Assembly: GCF_002102395.1 (NCBI RefSeq)
Contig: NZ_LQPZ01000040.1
Coordinates: forward strand, 62,001-126,000
Length of the DNA stretch: 64,000 bases
Source: Mycolicibacillus trivialis
Lineage (GTDB): Bacteria > Actinomycetota > Actinomycetes > Mycobacteriales > Mycobacteriaceae
Reading direction: 5' to 3'
In this document: positions 55,254 through 64,000 of the stretch, piece after piece
Position numbering within the stretch: position 1 is the stretch's first letter
Layout: every line of letters starts with the position of its first letter
Made by a program: the position numbers and the translations under genes
The notes under the pieces: model-generated
Database searches by the model: none
What the model was told of the DNA's origin: nothing
The model's input: only the letters and a program-made list of their open reading frames with translations

Positions 55254-56459
55254 TCAGCGCTCGGCGCGCTGGTAGGCGGTGATCACGGCGGCACCCCCCA
55301 GGCCGATGTTGTGCTGCAGTGCGGCAGTGACGGCTTTGACCTGGCGCTTGTCGGCGGTTCCGCGCAGTTGCCAGGTCAGCTCGGCACATTGGGCCAGGCC
55401 GGTCGCTCCCAGCGGGTGTCCCTTGGAGATCAGCCCGCCGGAGGGGTTGACCACCCAGCGCCCGCCGTAGGTGGTGTCGTTGTTGTCGATGAGCTTCGGG
55501 GCGTCACCCTCGGCGCACAGCCCCAGCGCCTCGTACAGCAGCAGTTCGTTGGCCGAGAAGCAGTCGTGCAACTCGATGACCTGGAAGTCCTGCGGCCCGA
55601 GACCGGACTGGTCGTAGACCTGCCGGGCGGCTTGGACGTTCATGTCGTAGCCGATCAGGTTCTTGGCGGTGCCGTTGAAAGTCGACTCGAAGTCGGTGGT
55701 CATCGACTGTCCGACGATCTCGACCGCACGGCCGGCAAGGCCGTGTCGCTCGACGAAAGCCTCGGAGGCCAAGATCGCCGCTCCGGATCCGTCGGAGGTC
55801 GGCGAGCACTGCAGCTTGGTCAGCGGGTCGTAGATCATGCGCGACGCCAGGATGTCCTCGAGGGTGTAGGCGTCCTGGAACTGCGCGTACGGATTGTTCA
55901 CCGAATGCTTGTGGTTCTTGTAGCCGATCTTGGCGAAGTGTTCGGCCGTGGAACCGTGTTCCTTCATGTGCTCACGTCCGGCCGCCCCGAACATCCACGG
56001 CGCCGGCGGAAACAGAACCTCGGAGATCTCGGCCAGCGCCAGGATGTGCTTCTCCATCGGCTGGGCCCGGTCGTCGTAGGATGCCTCCAGCGAGCCCGGT
56101 TTCATCTTCTCGAAGCCGAGCGCCATGGTGCAGTCGGCCAGGCCGCCGCGGATCGCCTGGGCGGCCAGGTACAGCGCGGTCGAGCCGGTCGAACAGTTGT
56201 TGTTGACGTTGATGACCGGGATCCCGGTCATCCCCAGTTCGTAGAGGGCGCGCTGACCCGACGTCGACTCCCCGTAGACATAGCCGACGTAGCCCTGCTC
56301 GACCGCGGTGTAGTCGATGCCCGCGTCGGCCAGGGCGTTGGTGCCGGACTCTCGGGCCATGTCGGGGTAGTCCCAAGCCGAGCCGTCCTCGTTGAGTCGG
56401 CGGCCCGGCTTCTCGAACTTCGTCATGCCGACACCGATCACGAAAACCCTGTTTGTCAT
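55254..56459 (-). CDS. ltp1: Lipid-transfer protein / thiolase Ltp1
   Basis: 401 residues, the length of Ltp1 (Rv2790c). SCPx-type thiolase: catalytic Cys in [39 protein letters not shown] and the His motif [17 protein letters not shown]. SCPx thiolases cleave branched 3-ketoacyl-CoA such as sterol side chains, or aldol-type adducts. Here it heads an operon with SRPBCC, hydratase, dehydrogenase and acyl-CoA dehydrogenase genes, a complete beta-oxidation set. A candidate TetR site lies 60-80 bp upstream. Confidence 0.92.
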   Translation of the reverse strand: MTNRVFVIGVGMTKFEKPGRRLNEDGSAWDYPDMARESGTNALADAGIDYTAVEQGYVGYVYGESTSGQRALYELGMTGIPVINVNNNCSTGSTALYLAAQAIRGGLADCTMALGFEKMKPGSLEASYDDRAQPMEKHILALAEISEVLFPPAPWMFGAAGREHMKEHGSTAEHFAKIGYKNHKHSVNNPYAQFQDAYTLEDILASRMIYDPLTKLQCSPTSDGSGAAILASEAFVERHGLAGRAVEIVGQSMTTDFESTFNGTAKNLIGYDMNVQAARQVYDQSGLGPQDFQVIELHDCFSANELLLYEALGLCAEGDAPKLIDNNDTTYGGRWVVNPSGGLISKGHPLGATGLAQCAELTWQLRGTADKRQVKAVTAALQHNIGLGGAAVITAYQRAER

Positions 56460-56760
56460 GCGATTCCTTCCGGTAGCCGAACCCGCCCAGCCGAGCGGTT
56501 CGCACGCTGCGGACATAAACATACACACTGGAATGTATTCATGTAAACGGTGGGTGGCGGCGGGGTCGCGCACCGGCGTTCGCCGTCCGTTCCGCCCGGC
56601 GCGTCGCAGTGCCGCCGTGACCAGTGCGTTCGCGGTTTTCGCGGGGGCGCTGCGACATTGCCATTGACAACTGGCATCAGTTTCGATTGCCTGGGTGGCA
56701 CCGCCAGCACGCCGTCGCAGATGCCTACCGGCGCGCATGCCGCAACGAAAGCGAGGATCC
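56460..56760. promoter_or_regulatory. Divergent control region ltp1 / monooxygenase 2
   Basis: 301 bp between divergent operons. An AT-rich patch (56512-56548) stands out from the GC-rich surroundings. It contains ATAC-N10-GTAT (56521-56538), the same core and spacing as the operator before the nearby tetR gene. The rest shows no coding frame. Both operons probably start here. Confidence 0.6.
56521..56538. promoter_or_regulatory. Candidate TetR operator, ATAC-N10-GTAT
   Basis: An 18-bp inverted repeat with 4-bp perfect arms plus ATACA/TGTAT symmetry further in. Core and 10-nt spacing equal those of the better site at 59009-59034. It is placed to control both divergent operons. Confidence 0.5.
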
Positions 56761-58302
56761 ATGCCCGCTCCGCGAGTCGACACCGAGCCGCGGCCCGACT
56801 CCCCCACCCGGCACGACGCGCCCGACCACGAGATCGTGGTGATCGGCGCCGGTTTCGCGGGCATCGGCGCCGCGATCAAACTGGCCCGGGCCGGCTTCGA
56901 CGACTTCGCCATCCTCGAGGCCGGCGACGACGTCGGCGGAACCTGGCACTGGAACACCTACCCGGGCATCGCGGTCGACATCCCCTCGTTCTGTTACCAG
57001 TACTCCTTCGAGAAACGTGCCGACTGGTCGCGCACCTACGCGCCGGGCAACGAGTTGAAGGCCTACGCCCTGCACTGTGTGGACAAGTACGGTCTGGCCC
57101 CGCGGTTGCGGTTCAACACCACCGTCACCGCCGCGGAGTTCGACGCCGACCGCAACGTCTGGCGACTGTCGACCGCCGCCGGCGGGCAGTTGACGGCACG
57201 GTTCGTCATCAACGCGTGCGGAATCCTGACCCAGCCGGTGATCCCGGACATCCCCGGCGCGACCGAATTCGGCGGGGTCACCATGCACACCGCCCGGTGG
57301 GACCACGATCAGTCGTTGCGAGGCAAGCGGGTCGGCATCATCGGCACCGGTGCCTCCGCGGTACAGGTCGTCCCGGAGATCGCCGCCGACGTCGAGCACC
57401 TCACCGTCTTCCAGCGCACCCCGATCTGGTGTCTGCCGAAACCCGATGTGCCGCTGCCGCGTCCGGCGCAGTGGCTGCTCGACCGGTTGCCCGCCGCGCA
57501 GTGGGGATCATGGCTGGCCGCCCAACTGTTCGTGGAGTTCACCTTCCCCATCCCGGCGCACTACCAGCGGGTGATCCCCCGGTTCCTGCCGATCAGCCAC
57601 GCGCTGGCCAAACGCTATCTGCGCAGCCAGGTACGCGATCCGCAGGTGCGCGACAAACTCACCCCGCGCTACGGACTGGGCTGCAAACGGCCCAGCTTCC
57701 ACAACTCGTATCTGTCCACCTTCAACCGGCCCAACGTCTTCCTGGAGACCACCCCGATCAGCGCGATCAACACCGCAGGAGTCCGGGTCGACGACGGCAC
57801 CCAGCACGACCTCGACGTGTTGATCTTCGCCACCGGGTTCAAGGTGATGGACCCCGACAACATGCCCACCTACGCGCTGCGCGGCCTCGACGGCGTCGAC
57901 CTCGGCGCGTTCTGGGACGAGCACCGGTTGCAGGCCTACCAGGGGGTGAGCGTCCCCGGCTACCCCAACCACTTCTCGGTCATCGGGCCCTACGGCTACA
58001 ACGGATCGTCGTATTTCAACCTGATCGAGGCCCAGACCGACCACATCCTGCGCTGCCTGCGCCGCGCCCGCGATGGCGGTAATCACTACGTCGAGGTGTC
58101 CCGGCAGGCCCACGACCGGTTCTTCGCCGAGATGATGCGCCGCCGTAGCAGCCAGATCTTCTGGCAGGACACCTGCGCCGCGGCCAACAGCTACTACTTC
58201 GACAAGCACGGCGACGTGCCGCTGCGACCCGCGACGTCACTGGAGGTGGCCTGGCGCAGCCGCACCTTCCGGCTCGACGACTACGTTTTCCGGGCCGGCT
58301 GA
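56761..58302 (+). CDS. Baeyer-Villiger-type flavin monooxygenase 2
   Basis: 513 residues. [46 protein letters not shown], the fingerprint [11 protein letters not shown], second nucleotide site [15 protein letters not shown] and [18 protein letters not shown] and NADPH dependent, it converts cyclic or linear ketones to lactones or esters. It differs clearly from enzyme 1 (CYQYSFEK type), so the two may act on different ketones of one pathway. CGAGGATCC leads into the ATG at 56761. The last 22 bp overlap the convergent tetR gene. Confidence 0.91.
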   Translation: MPAPRVDTEPRPDSPTRHDAPDHEIVVIGAGFAGIGAAIKLARAGFDDFAILEAGDDVGGTWHWNTYPGIAVDIPSFCYQYSFEKRADWSRTYAPGNELKAYALHCVDKYGLAPRLRFNTTVTAAEFDADRNVWRLSTAAGGQLTARFVINACGILTQPVIPDIPGATEFGGVTMHTARWDHDQSLRGKRVGIIGTGASAVQVVPEIAADVEHLTVFQRTPIWCLPKPDVPLPRPAQWLLDRLPAAQWGSWLAAQLFVEFTFPIPAHYQRVIPRFLPISHALAKRYLRSQVRDPQVRDKLTPRYGLGCKRPSFHNSYLSTFNRPNVFLETTPISAINTAGVRVDDGTQHDLDVLIFATGFKVMDPDNMPTYALRGLDGVDLGAFWDEHRLQAYQGVSVPGYPNHFSVIGPYGYNGSSYFNLIEAQTDHILRCLRRARDGGNHYVEVSRQAHDRFFAEMMRRRSSQIFWQDTCAAANSYYFDKHGDVPLRPATSLEVAWRSRTFRLDDYVFRAG

Positions 58303-58958
58303 GCGTCGCCGGCCGGCCGGTCGGCGGCCAGCGGCGGGATGGTGCCGGCCATCAGCGCGGTCAGGTCGACGCAGGCCCGCTCCCAGCGCCGGCGGGCACG
58401 GTCGGTGTCGCCGTCGACGAACCCGCTGACCAGGATGCCGCGCAGCACGTCCATCGCGGTGTAGACGAGGTTGCGGACCTCCTTCTGCGCCGGGTGTTCG
58501 GGCAGCAGCTGCGCGATCGCCGCGATCAGCGTGCTGTTGACGATCGGCTCCATCCGGGCGATGTGCTCGGCCAGCACCCGGTCGGTACGGGCGGCCACCC
58601 ACAGTTCCACGGTCGCGACGAACAGCGGACCCTGATGGGATTCCCACAGGAACTCCAGCACGGTAGCGACGGGGTCCGGGCTGGAGCGCACCCGCCCGAC
58701 GTCGCGCACCGCGCTTTGCACCCGCTGCTGCGCCAGGTGCTCGACCGCCGCGACCACGAGGTCCTCCTTGGACCGGAAGTGATGGATCTGGGCGCCGCGG
58801 GTGACCCCGGCGATCTCGGCGATCCGCGGCGTGGTGGCCCCCGCGTAACCGTGGGAGACCAGGCATTCGATCGTGGCGTCGAGCAGCCGGGTGCGCATCG
58901 CCGCGCTGCGCTCGGCCTGCGTGCGCCGCACCGGTTGTTCCTCGACGCCGGTCGCCAT
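58281..58958 (-). CDS. TetR-family regulator of the ltp1/monooxygenase locus
   Basis: 225 residues. Helix-turn-helix ATTPRIAEIAGVTRGAQIHHFRSKEDLVVAAVEHL (about 40-75), preceded by RRTQAERSAAMRTRLLDATIECLVSHGYAG. The C-terminal ligand domain is helical. A 26-bp inverted repeat lies 50 bp upstream of the ATG, and a related core occurs between ltp1 and the monooxygenase. It therefore probably represses itself and both operons until an acyl-CoA or ketone effector binds. It is convergent with the monooxygenase gene (22-bp overlap). Confidence 0.92.
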   Translation of the reverse strand: MATGVEEQPVRRTQAERSAAMRTRLLDATIECLVSHGYAGATTPRIAEIAGVTRGAQIHHFRSKEDLVVAAVEHLAQQRVQSAVRDVGRVRSSPDPVATVLEFLWESHQGPLFVATVELWVAARTDRVLAEHIARMEPIVNSTLIAAIAQLLPEHPAQKEVRNLVYTAMDVLRGILVSGFVDGDTDRARRRWERACVDLTALMAGTIPPLAADRPAGDAQPARKT

Positions 58959-59008
58959 CGTCGGTCCTTCCGCGCGGGGCTGGTCGCCCCACCCTAACGC
59001 ATCGACGG

Positions 59009-59034
59009 TTAGATACAGCGATGAACGTATCTAA
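59009..59034. promoter_or_regulatory. TetR operator TTAGATAC-N10-GTATCTAA
   Basis: Perfect 8-bp arms with a 10-nt spacer, 51 bp upstream of the tetR ATG and before the truB stop. The patch is AT-rich in GC-rich surroundings. Size and symmetry suit a TetR dimer. Confidence 0.8.
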
Positions 59035-59059
59035 TCTTCGGCGCGGCTGTCGTGGGCGC

Positions 59060-59956
59060 CTACAGGGTGGCCGGGCGGATCACCACCACCGAGCGGGTAC
59101 GCCCCCCGGCGTCCTCGAGCAGCGCGATCACCCGGCCGTCTGCGGCCGTGGCGGCGTAAACGCCGTCGACCCCGTCGACGCCCCAGGCGGCCAGGGCCCG
59201 GCCGTGCCCGGCCGATTCGGCCTCGGCGGCGGTGAGGTCGCGGCGCGGGAACGCCTGCAGGCAGGCCGCATCCAGGGTGTAGCTCAGCGACGGCTGCTCG
59301 GCGAGTTGCTCGAGTGTGCGGGCCTCGGCCAGCCCGAACCGCCCGGAGCGGGTGCGACGCAGCGCGGTGAGGTGTCCACCGACACCGAGCCGCTCCCCCA
59401 GGTCACGCGCCAGCGCCCGCACATAGGTGCCTGCCGAGCACTCCACCGCCACATCCAGGTCGATCGTGTCGGCGTCGCGGCGCAGCGCCAGGGGCTCGAA
59501 GCGTGCGATGCGCACCGGGCGGGCGGCCAGCCGGACCTCGTGGCCCTCCCGGGCGAGTCGGTAGGCGCGCTTGCCGTCGACCTTGATGGCGCTGACCGCC
59601 GAGGGCACCTGCGCGATGTCGCCGCGCAGCGACGCCATCGCCGCCTCGATCGCGGTCTCGTCGAGCCGGCCGGCCGGCGTGGCGGCAAGGAGCTCCCCTT
59701 CAGCATCCTCAGTGCTGGTGGTCTGGCCGAGTCGGATCGTCGCGGTGTAGGCCTTGGCGTCGGCGGTGAGCAGCCCGAGGATCTTGGTAGCCCGCTCCAC
59801 ACCGATGACCAGCACCCCGGTGGCCATCGGGTCGAGGGTTCCGGCGTGCCCGACCTTGCGGGTGGCGAAGAACCGCCGGCAGCGGGCCACCACGTCGTGG
59901 CTGGTGATGCCGGCCGGCTTGTCGACGATGACCAGCCCCGGCCCGACCGCGCTCAC
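59060..59956 (-). CDS. truB: tRNA pseudouridine-55 synthase TruB
   Basis: 298 residues. The catalytic block is [26 protein letters not shown] with Asp in the TLD triplet. [38 protein letters not shown] and [19 protein letters not shown] follow. It makes pseudouridine 55 in the T-loop of tRNAs. The C-terminal actinobacterial extension is present. It overlaps pptT by 4 bp, as Rv2793c does Rv2794c. Confidence 0.97.
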   Translation of the reverse strand: MSAVGPGLVIVDKPAGITSHDVVARCRRFFATRKVGHAGTLDPMATGVLVIGVERATKILGLLTADAKAYTATIRLGQTTSTEDAEGELLAATPAGRLDETAIEAAMASLRGDIAQVPSAVSAIKVDGKRAYRLAREGHEVRLAARPVRIARFEPLALRRDADTIDLDVAVECSAGTYVRALARDLGERLGVGGHLTALRRTRSGRFGLAEARTLEQLAEQPSLSYTLDAACLQAFPRRDLTAAEAESAGHGRALAAWGVDGVDGVYAATAADGRVIALLEDAGGRTRSVVVIRPATL

Positions 59957-60621
59957 AGCGTAATCGCCGTCAGGACCAGCCCCCGCGCCACCGACCAGCG
60001 TCCGCGCAGGACGGTCAGGGGTGGTCCGCTCAGCGCGGCCGGGTCGATCAAGATGGTGGAGGTGAAACTGCCGGTACTGCCGGTGTCGTCGGGCTCGAAA
60101 ACGATGTGGGCGTCTTCAAACCCCAGCCAGCGCTGCGTCAGCGGGAACCACGTCTTGTAGGTCGCCTCCTTGGCGCAGAACAGGATCCGGTCCCAATGCA
60201 GCTCGGCGGGCAACGCCGCGATCTCATCACGCTCGGCGGGCAGGCTGATCGCGTCGAGCACGCCGCCGGGCAACACGTCGTGCGGTTCGGCGTCGATGCC
60301 CACCGAGCGCACCGCGCCGTCGCGGGCGACGACGGCACCTCGGTAGCCGGCGGTGTGGGTCAGGCTGCCGACCACACCGTCGGGCCAGCGCGGTTGTCCC
60401 TTGTCGCCCTTGAGGATCGGGACCGGCGCCACACCCAGTTCCGCCAGCGCCGTACGCGCGCATGCCCGCACCGTGATGAACTCGTTGCGCCGCTTGGGCA
60501 CCGACCGTGCGATCAGCGGCTCCTCCTCGGGGAGCGCACGCAGTTCGGGCGGATCGTCGTAGCGTTCCGCGGCGGCCAGCCCGACCACGCTCGGCAGGAC
60601 GCTGGAGAGCAGCGGGGTCAT
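59953..60621 (-). CDS. pptT: 4'-phosphopantetheinyl transferase PptT
   Basis: 222 residues (M. tuberculosis PptT 227). Metal and CoA motif GIDAEP (Asp110, Glu112), second motif [13 protein letters not shown] (Lys151, Glu152), and [15 protein letters not shown]. It activates acyl carrier domains of mycolate and siderophore synthases with CoA and is essential. The ATG overlaps the phosphoesterase stop by 4 bp. Its neighbour, the Rv2795c type, is a PptT-linked hydrolase. Confidence 0.97.
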   Translation of the reverse strand: MTPLLSSVLPSVVGLAAAERYDDPPELRALPEEEPLIARSVPKRRNEFITVRACARTALAELGVAPVPILKGDKGQPRWPDGVVGSLTHTAGYRGAVVARDGAVRSVGIDAEPHDVLPGGVLDAISLPAERDEIAALPAELHWDRILFCAKEATYKTWFPLTQRWLGFEDAHIVFEPDDTGSTGSFTSTILIDPAALSGPPLTVLRGRWSVARGLVLTAITL

Positions 60622-61580
60622 CGGCCCCGCCTGCCGCGGGCCCGCTCGGCGAAACGTTCGGAGGCGGCCCGCATCTCGGGGGTGATCACGAAATGCCCGC
60701 CGAACTCGTTGAGGTAGCCGGGCGCGTACTGCGGGTCCGGCAGGATCTGACGCAGCCAACGATAAGGCTTGCGCCGGCGCCACTCCCGCGGGTAGCCGAC
60801 CGACACCTCCTCGAATCGCACCTCGTCGTACCAGGTGGTGCGCGGGATGTGCAGGTGGCCGTAGACGCTGCAGACCGCGTTGTACCGGGTGTGCCAATCG
60901 GCGGTGGCCGTCGTGCCGCACCACAGCGAGAACTCCGGGTAGAACAGCACCTCGCACGGATCGCGCACCAGCGGGAAATGGTTGACCAGCACCGTCGGGG
61001 TCATCCAGTCCAGTTCCTCCAGCCGGGCCTGGGTGGCGGTCACCCGCTCGCGGCACCAGGCGTCGCGGGTGGCGTAGGGCTCACACGACAGCAGGAACTC
61101 GTCGGTGGCGACCACGCCCGCCTCCCGGGCGATCGCCAATCCCTCGGCTTTGCTGGACGCTCCGGCGGGCAGGAAGGTGTAGTCGTAGAGCAGGAACATC
61201 GGCACGATGGTGGCCGGGCCGCCCTGCTCGGTCCAGACCGGGAACGGGTGTTCGGGGGTGACGATGCCCAGCTCGTCGCACATCTCGACCAGGTAGTCGT
61301 AACGGGCCCGGCCGAAGACCTGGGTCGGGTCCTTTCCGGTGGTCCACAGTTCGTGGTTGCCGGGCACCCAGATGACCTTGGCGAACCGTCGGCGCAGCAG
61401 ATCCAGCGACCAGCGGATGTCGTCGGTGCGTTCGGCGACGTCGCCGGCCACGATCAGCCAGTCCTCCGGGGAGGACGGATACAGCGATTCGGTGACCGGC
61501 TTGTTGCCGACGTGCCCGGTGTGCAGATCCGATACCGCCCACAGGGTGGGGCGCACCTCGCCCGTCCTCTGCGCTGCCAC
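60618..61580 (-). CDS. pptH: Metallophosphoesterase, phosphopantetheinyl hydrolase (Rv2795c-like)
   Basis: 320 residues of the calcineurin-like fold: VSDLHTGH, VAGDVAERTD, WVPGNHELWTT, VLVNHFPLV and YGHLHIPRTTW are the five metal-binding motifs. Rv2795c (PptH) removes phosphopantetheine from carrier proteins, opposing PptT, and its loss protects against PptT inhibition. The pptT overlap (4 bp) fits that antagonism. The start is a GTG set by TACGCT, 8 nt upstream. Confidence 0.92.
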   Translation of the reverse strand: MAAQRTGEVRPTLWAVSDLHTGHVGNKPVTESLYPSSPEDWLIVAGDVAERTDDIRWSLDLLRRRFAKVIWVPGNHELWTTGKDPTQVFGRARYDYLVEMCDELGIVTPEHPFPVWTEQGGPATIVPMFLLYDYTFLPAGASSKAEGLAIAREAGVVATDEFLLSCEPYATRDAWCRERVTATQARLEELDWMTPTVLVNHFPLVRDPCEVLFYPEFSLWCGTTATADWHTRYNAVCSVYGHLHIPRTTWYDEVRFEEVSVGYPREWRRRKPYRWLRQILPDPQYAPGYLNEFGGHFVITPEMRAASERFAERARGRRGR

Positions 61581-61588
61581 AGTGCCCC

Positions 61589-61594
61589 AGCGTA
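61589..61594 (-). promoter_or_regulatory. -10 hexamer before the phosphoesterase-pptT-truB operon
   Basis: TACGCT on the minus strand fits TANNNT and lies 8 nt before the GTG start, with no ribosome site. It suggests a leaderless transcript for all three genes. Confidence 0.4.
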
Positions 61595-61705
61595 ACCATG
61601 CGACGCGCGCCGCGGCCGGCGGCGACCGGATCCGGGCTTTGCCGGTGGTCTCGGGTGGCCGACTTGTACACTCCCGGGCAACGACGAGTCGATGCAAGGG
61701 GTGTG

Positions 61706-62281
61706 ATGGTCGCCAAGGTGCGTCTGTTCGCGGCGCTGGCCGCGCTGGTGCTGGCCATGGTGCTGGTCGCGCAGAGCGCGCCGCCGGCCGGCACCGATTC
61801 GGCGGCGGTGCAGTTGCGCTCCACCGACGTGCCGATCACCACGACGATCAAGAGCCCGATCGCGAACCTGACCGACCCCAAGCCGTTCGAGCCGTGCGAC
61901 GAGATCCCCTTCGACGTGGTGGCCGGCCTCGGGTTGGCCTACACCCCGCCGGAGCCGGAGACCCCGATGCGGTGCCACTACGACGCGGGCAACTACCAGC
62001 TGGCGGTCGAGGCGATCGTGTGGCGCACCTACGCCGAGACCCTGCCGGCAGACGCCCTGGAGACCACGATCAACGGCCACCGCGCCGCCGAGTACTGGGT
62101 GATGAAGCCCACCGACTGGAACAACCGGTGGTGGGTCACCTGCATGGTGACGTTCAAGACCAGCTACGGGGTGATCCAGCAGTCGCTGTTCTACTCGCCG
62201 GTCTACTCCAACCCGCAGCCGGACTGCCTGGCCACCAACCGCGAACGCGCCGAACAGCTTTCGCCGTTCTACAAGTTCTGA
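61706..62281 (+). CDS. Secreted DUF3558-like protein
   Basis: 191 residues. The signal peptide VRLFAALAALVLAMVLVAQSAPPAG lacks a lipobox Cys, so the product is probably secreted or anchored. The mature part has PFEPCDEIPFDVVAGLGLAY, the MRCHYD segment, WWVTCMVTF and a late Cys, the pattern of DUF3558 proteins in which cysteines pair. CAAGGGG lies before the ATG. M. tuberculosis has the DUF3558 lipoprotein LppV (Rv2796c) at about this place, on the other strand. The role is unknown. Confidence 0.7.
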   Translation: MVAKVRLFAALAALVLAMVLVAQSAPPAGTDSAAVQLRSTDVPITTTIKSPIANLTDPKPFEPCDEIPFDVVAGLGLAYTPPEPETPMRCHYDAGNYQLAVEAIVWRTYAETLPADALETTINGHRAAEYWVMKPTDWNNRWWVTCMVTFKTSYGVIQQSLFYSPVYSNPQPDCLATNRERAEQLSPFYKF

Positions 62282-62296
62282 TCCCACCGCATCGCG

Positions 62297-63910
62297 ATGG
62301 CTGTGCCACACCGGCGGGGTGATCTCGGGCTGGGCCGGGTGCTCGGACTGCGCAAGCCCACGACCCGGTTCACCCGGACCCGGGTGCGGGTGCCGATGCG
62401 CGACGGTGTGGAGTTGCTCGCCGACCACTACGCCCCGGTGGGCGCGGCAGCCGGCACCGTGCTGGTGCGCTGCCCCTACGGGCGGGGCCTGCCGAACTCG
62501 GTGGTGTTCGCGCGGCTCTACGCCGCCCGCGGCTACCACGTCGTGCTGCAGAGCGTGCGCGGCACCTTCGGTTCCGGCGGGGTGTTCACCCCGATGGTCC
62601 ACGAGGTGGCCGACGGCGCCGACACGGTCGACTGGCTGCGCCGCCAGCCGTGGTTCACCGGGACGTTCGCCACCATCGGCCTGTCCTATCTGGGCTTCAC
62701 TCAGTGGGCCCTGCTCACCGACCCACCGCCGGAGCTGACCGCCGCGGTAATCGTCGCGGGCCCGCACGATTTCAGCGCGACCTCGTGGGGCACCGGGGCG
62801 TTCGCCCTCAACGACTTCCTGGGATGGAGCGACCTGATGGCCCACCAGGAGGGCGCCGGACGGGCGCGTCTGCTGTGGTCGCGGCGCCGGGTACGCCGCA
62901 CCGCCGACCGGCTGCCCGCCGGGGCCGCGGCCCGCGCGATGCTCGGCGACCGCGCCCGCTGGTACGAGTCGTGGCTGGCCCACCCCGACCCCGCCGACCC
63001 GTTCTGGGAGCCGCTGCGGGTGCCCGCGGCCCTGGACCGGGCCGACATCCCGGTGCTGCTGATCGGTGGCTGGCAGGACCTGTTCGCCGAGCAGACCCTG
63101 CACCAGTACCGCAGGCTGCGCGAGCGCGGGGTGCCGGTCGCCTTGACGATGGGGCCGTGGACACACAGCCAGATGCTCACCAGCGGGTTGGGCACGCTGT
63201 GCCGGGAGTCGCTGGCCTGGCTGGACACCCACCTTGCCGGCGGGCCGGACACCCGCGCCCAGCCGGTGCGGGTCTGGGTCACCGGGGCGGGCTGGGCCGA
63301 GACCGGCGACCTACCGGCCGCGACCGCCCGGCAGGTCCTGCACCTGCATCCGGGCCGGCTGGCCGCCGCGGTGCCGCAGCCCGGGGCGGTGCCGGCGTCG
63401 TTCCGCTTCGACCCGGCCGACCCCACCCCGACCGTCGGCGGGCGGCTGCTCTCCCCCGACAGCGGCTACCGCGACGACCGGAGGCTGGCCGAGCGCGCCG
63501 ACGTGCTGACCTTCACCGGCGAGATGCTCACCGCGGACCTGACCGTGACCGGTCGTCCGGTGGTCGAACTCGACCACGGCTCCGACAACCCGCACGCCGA
63601 CCTGTTCGTCCGGCTCGGCGAGGTGCACCCGGACGGCAGGTCGCTCAACGTCGCCGACGGCTACCTGCGGCTGACCGGCCGGCCTGGCCCGGTGCGCCTG
63701 GAGTTGGACACCGTCGCACACCGGTTCTCGGCGAGCTCACGGATCCGGTTGCTGATCGCGGGCGGCTGTCATCCGCGGTTCGCCCGCAACCTGGGCACCG
63801 GGGAGCCGGTGGTCTCCGGCACCGTGCTGCGGCCGGCCACCCACACGGTGGCGTTCGGTGTCTCGCGGCTGCTGCTGCCGGTGGGTGCGCCGGGCCTCGA
63901 GCGGCACTGA
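62297..63910 (+). CDS. CocE/NonD-type alpha/beta hydrolase (Rv2800-like)
   Basis: 537 residues. N-terminal hydrolase: RVPMRDGVELLADHYAP, VLQSVRGTFGSGG, nucleophile Ser in IGLSYLGFTQWALL, acid in GGWQDLFAEQ and base in MGPWTHSQML, the triad of the cocaine-esterase/X-prolyl dipeptidase family. The C-terminal jelly roll is at about 360-537 (DLFVRLGEVHPDGRSLNVADGYLRL). It hydrolyses esters or amides. There is no signal peptide. It starts 15 bp after the DUF3558-like gene and may be co-transcribed with it. Confidence 0.92.
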   Translation: MAVPHRRGDLGLGRVLGLRKPTTRFTRTRVRVPMRDGVELLADHYAPVGAAAGTVLVRCPYGRGLPNSVVFARLYAARGYHVVLQSVRGTFGSGGVFTPMVHEVADGADTVDWLRRQPWFTGTFATIGLSYLGFTQWALLTDPPPELTAAVIVAGPHDFSATSWGTGAFALNDFLGWSDLMAHQEGAGRARLLWSRRRVRRTADRLPAGAAARAMLGDRARWYESWLAHPDPADPFWEPLRVPAALDRADIPVLLIGGWQDLFAEQTLHQYRRLRERGVPVALTMGPWTHSQMLTSGLGTLCRESLAWLDTHLAGGPDTRAQPVRVWVTGAGWAETGDLPAATARQVLHLHPGRLAAAVPQPGAVPASFRFDPADPTPTVGGRLLSPDSGYRDDRRLAERADVLTFTGEMLTADLTVTGRPVVELDHGSDNPHADLFVRLGEVHPDGRSLNVADGYLRLTGRPGPVRLELDTVAHRFSASSRIRLLIAGGCHPRFARNLGTGEPVVSGTVLRPATHTVAFGVSRLLLPVGAPGLERH

Positions 63911-63923
63911 CTACGGTGAGCAC

Positions 63924-64000
63924 ATGACCGACGACATCCTGCTCATCGAGACCGCCGACCGGGTGCGCACCCTGACCCTGAACCGGCCGCAGGCGCGCAA
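63924..64000 (+). CDS. Enoyl-CoA hydratase/isomerase, N-terminal part
   Basis: The reading frame starts at 63924 and continues past the window edge. The 25 complete residues (MTDDILLIE..., then VRTLTLNRPQARN-type) give the first beta strand and NRP turn of the crotonase family, as in enoyl-CoA hydratases (echA genes). The catalytic part is outside the window. It follows the hydrolase stop by 13 bp. Confidence 0.8.
   Translation, partial: MTDDILLIETADRVRTLTLNRPQAR

Overview
The window is very GC-rich mycobacterial chromosome (genus Mycobacterium in the broad sense). This is shown by the gene content (WhiB6, LprA, LpqM, LppU, PptT, EphD, DUF222/HNH), the many GTG starts, and the gene order. 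From ftsK to the CocE-type hydrolase the order follows M. tuberculosis Rv2748c to Rv2800, as recalled from memory. It is a non-tuberculous relative, because large blocks absent from M. tuberculosis are present.

Layout. 0-10.2 kb is a mosaic of surface and signalling genes whose M. tuberculosis relatives lie in scattered places: an FHA-FHA-ABC exporter with an extra sensor domain (Rv1747-like), the divergent pair whiB6 / FHA-HTH regulator (like Rv3862c/Rv3863), lpqM with a DUF4333 membrane protein (Rv0419/Rv0420c), lprA with a DUF4189 protein (Rv1270c/Rv1269c), and one more lipoprotein. 10.3-26.8 kb is the core block ftsK, rnj, dapA, thyX, thyA-dfrA-DNA glycosylase and dapB. It is interrupted by a TetR-controlled flavin monooxygenase with a very clear palindromic operator. 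26.8-30.6 kb is a three-gene operon of ferritin-like (possible di-iron) protein, EphD and [2Fe-2S] reductase. 30.8-37.1 kb holds a DUF1028 protein, an SOS-type DUF222/HNH gene with a LexA-like box on its start codon, a mycolyltransferase-like esterase, a nitronate monooxygenase and an acyl-CoA ligase broken by one extra base. 37.1-43.7 kb is the conserved pepR-gpsI-lppU-rpsO-ribF / mntR block.

44.1-59.0 kb, between mntR and truB, is a large accessory catabolic locus. It holds a five-gene oxidation operon (CoA ligase, SDR, cytochrome P450, SDR, Baeyer-Villiger monooxygenase) followed by an AraC regulator. A five-gene beta-oxidation operon follows (Ltp1-type thiolase, SRPBCC protein, MaoC hydratase, SDR, acyl-CoA dehydrogenase), with a divergent second Baeyer-Villiger monooxygenase and a TetR regulator. 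Together these could activate, hydroxylate, ring-open and shorten a cyclic or branched lipid or terpenoid substrate. The substrate is not identifiable from sequence. M. tuberculosis appears to keep only fadE21 and ltp1 here.

59.1-64 kb returns to the core: truB-pptT-phosphoesterase, a DUF3558-like secreted protein, a CocE/NonD hydrolase and the start of an enoyl-CoA hydratase gene. Many core genes show a TANNNT -10 hexamer 6-8 nt before an ATG/GTG, the layout of leaderless mycobacterial transcripts. I saw no tRNA, rRNA, CRISPR array, insertion sequence or prophage.
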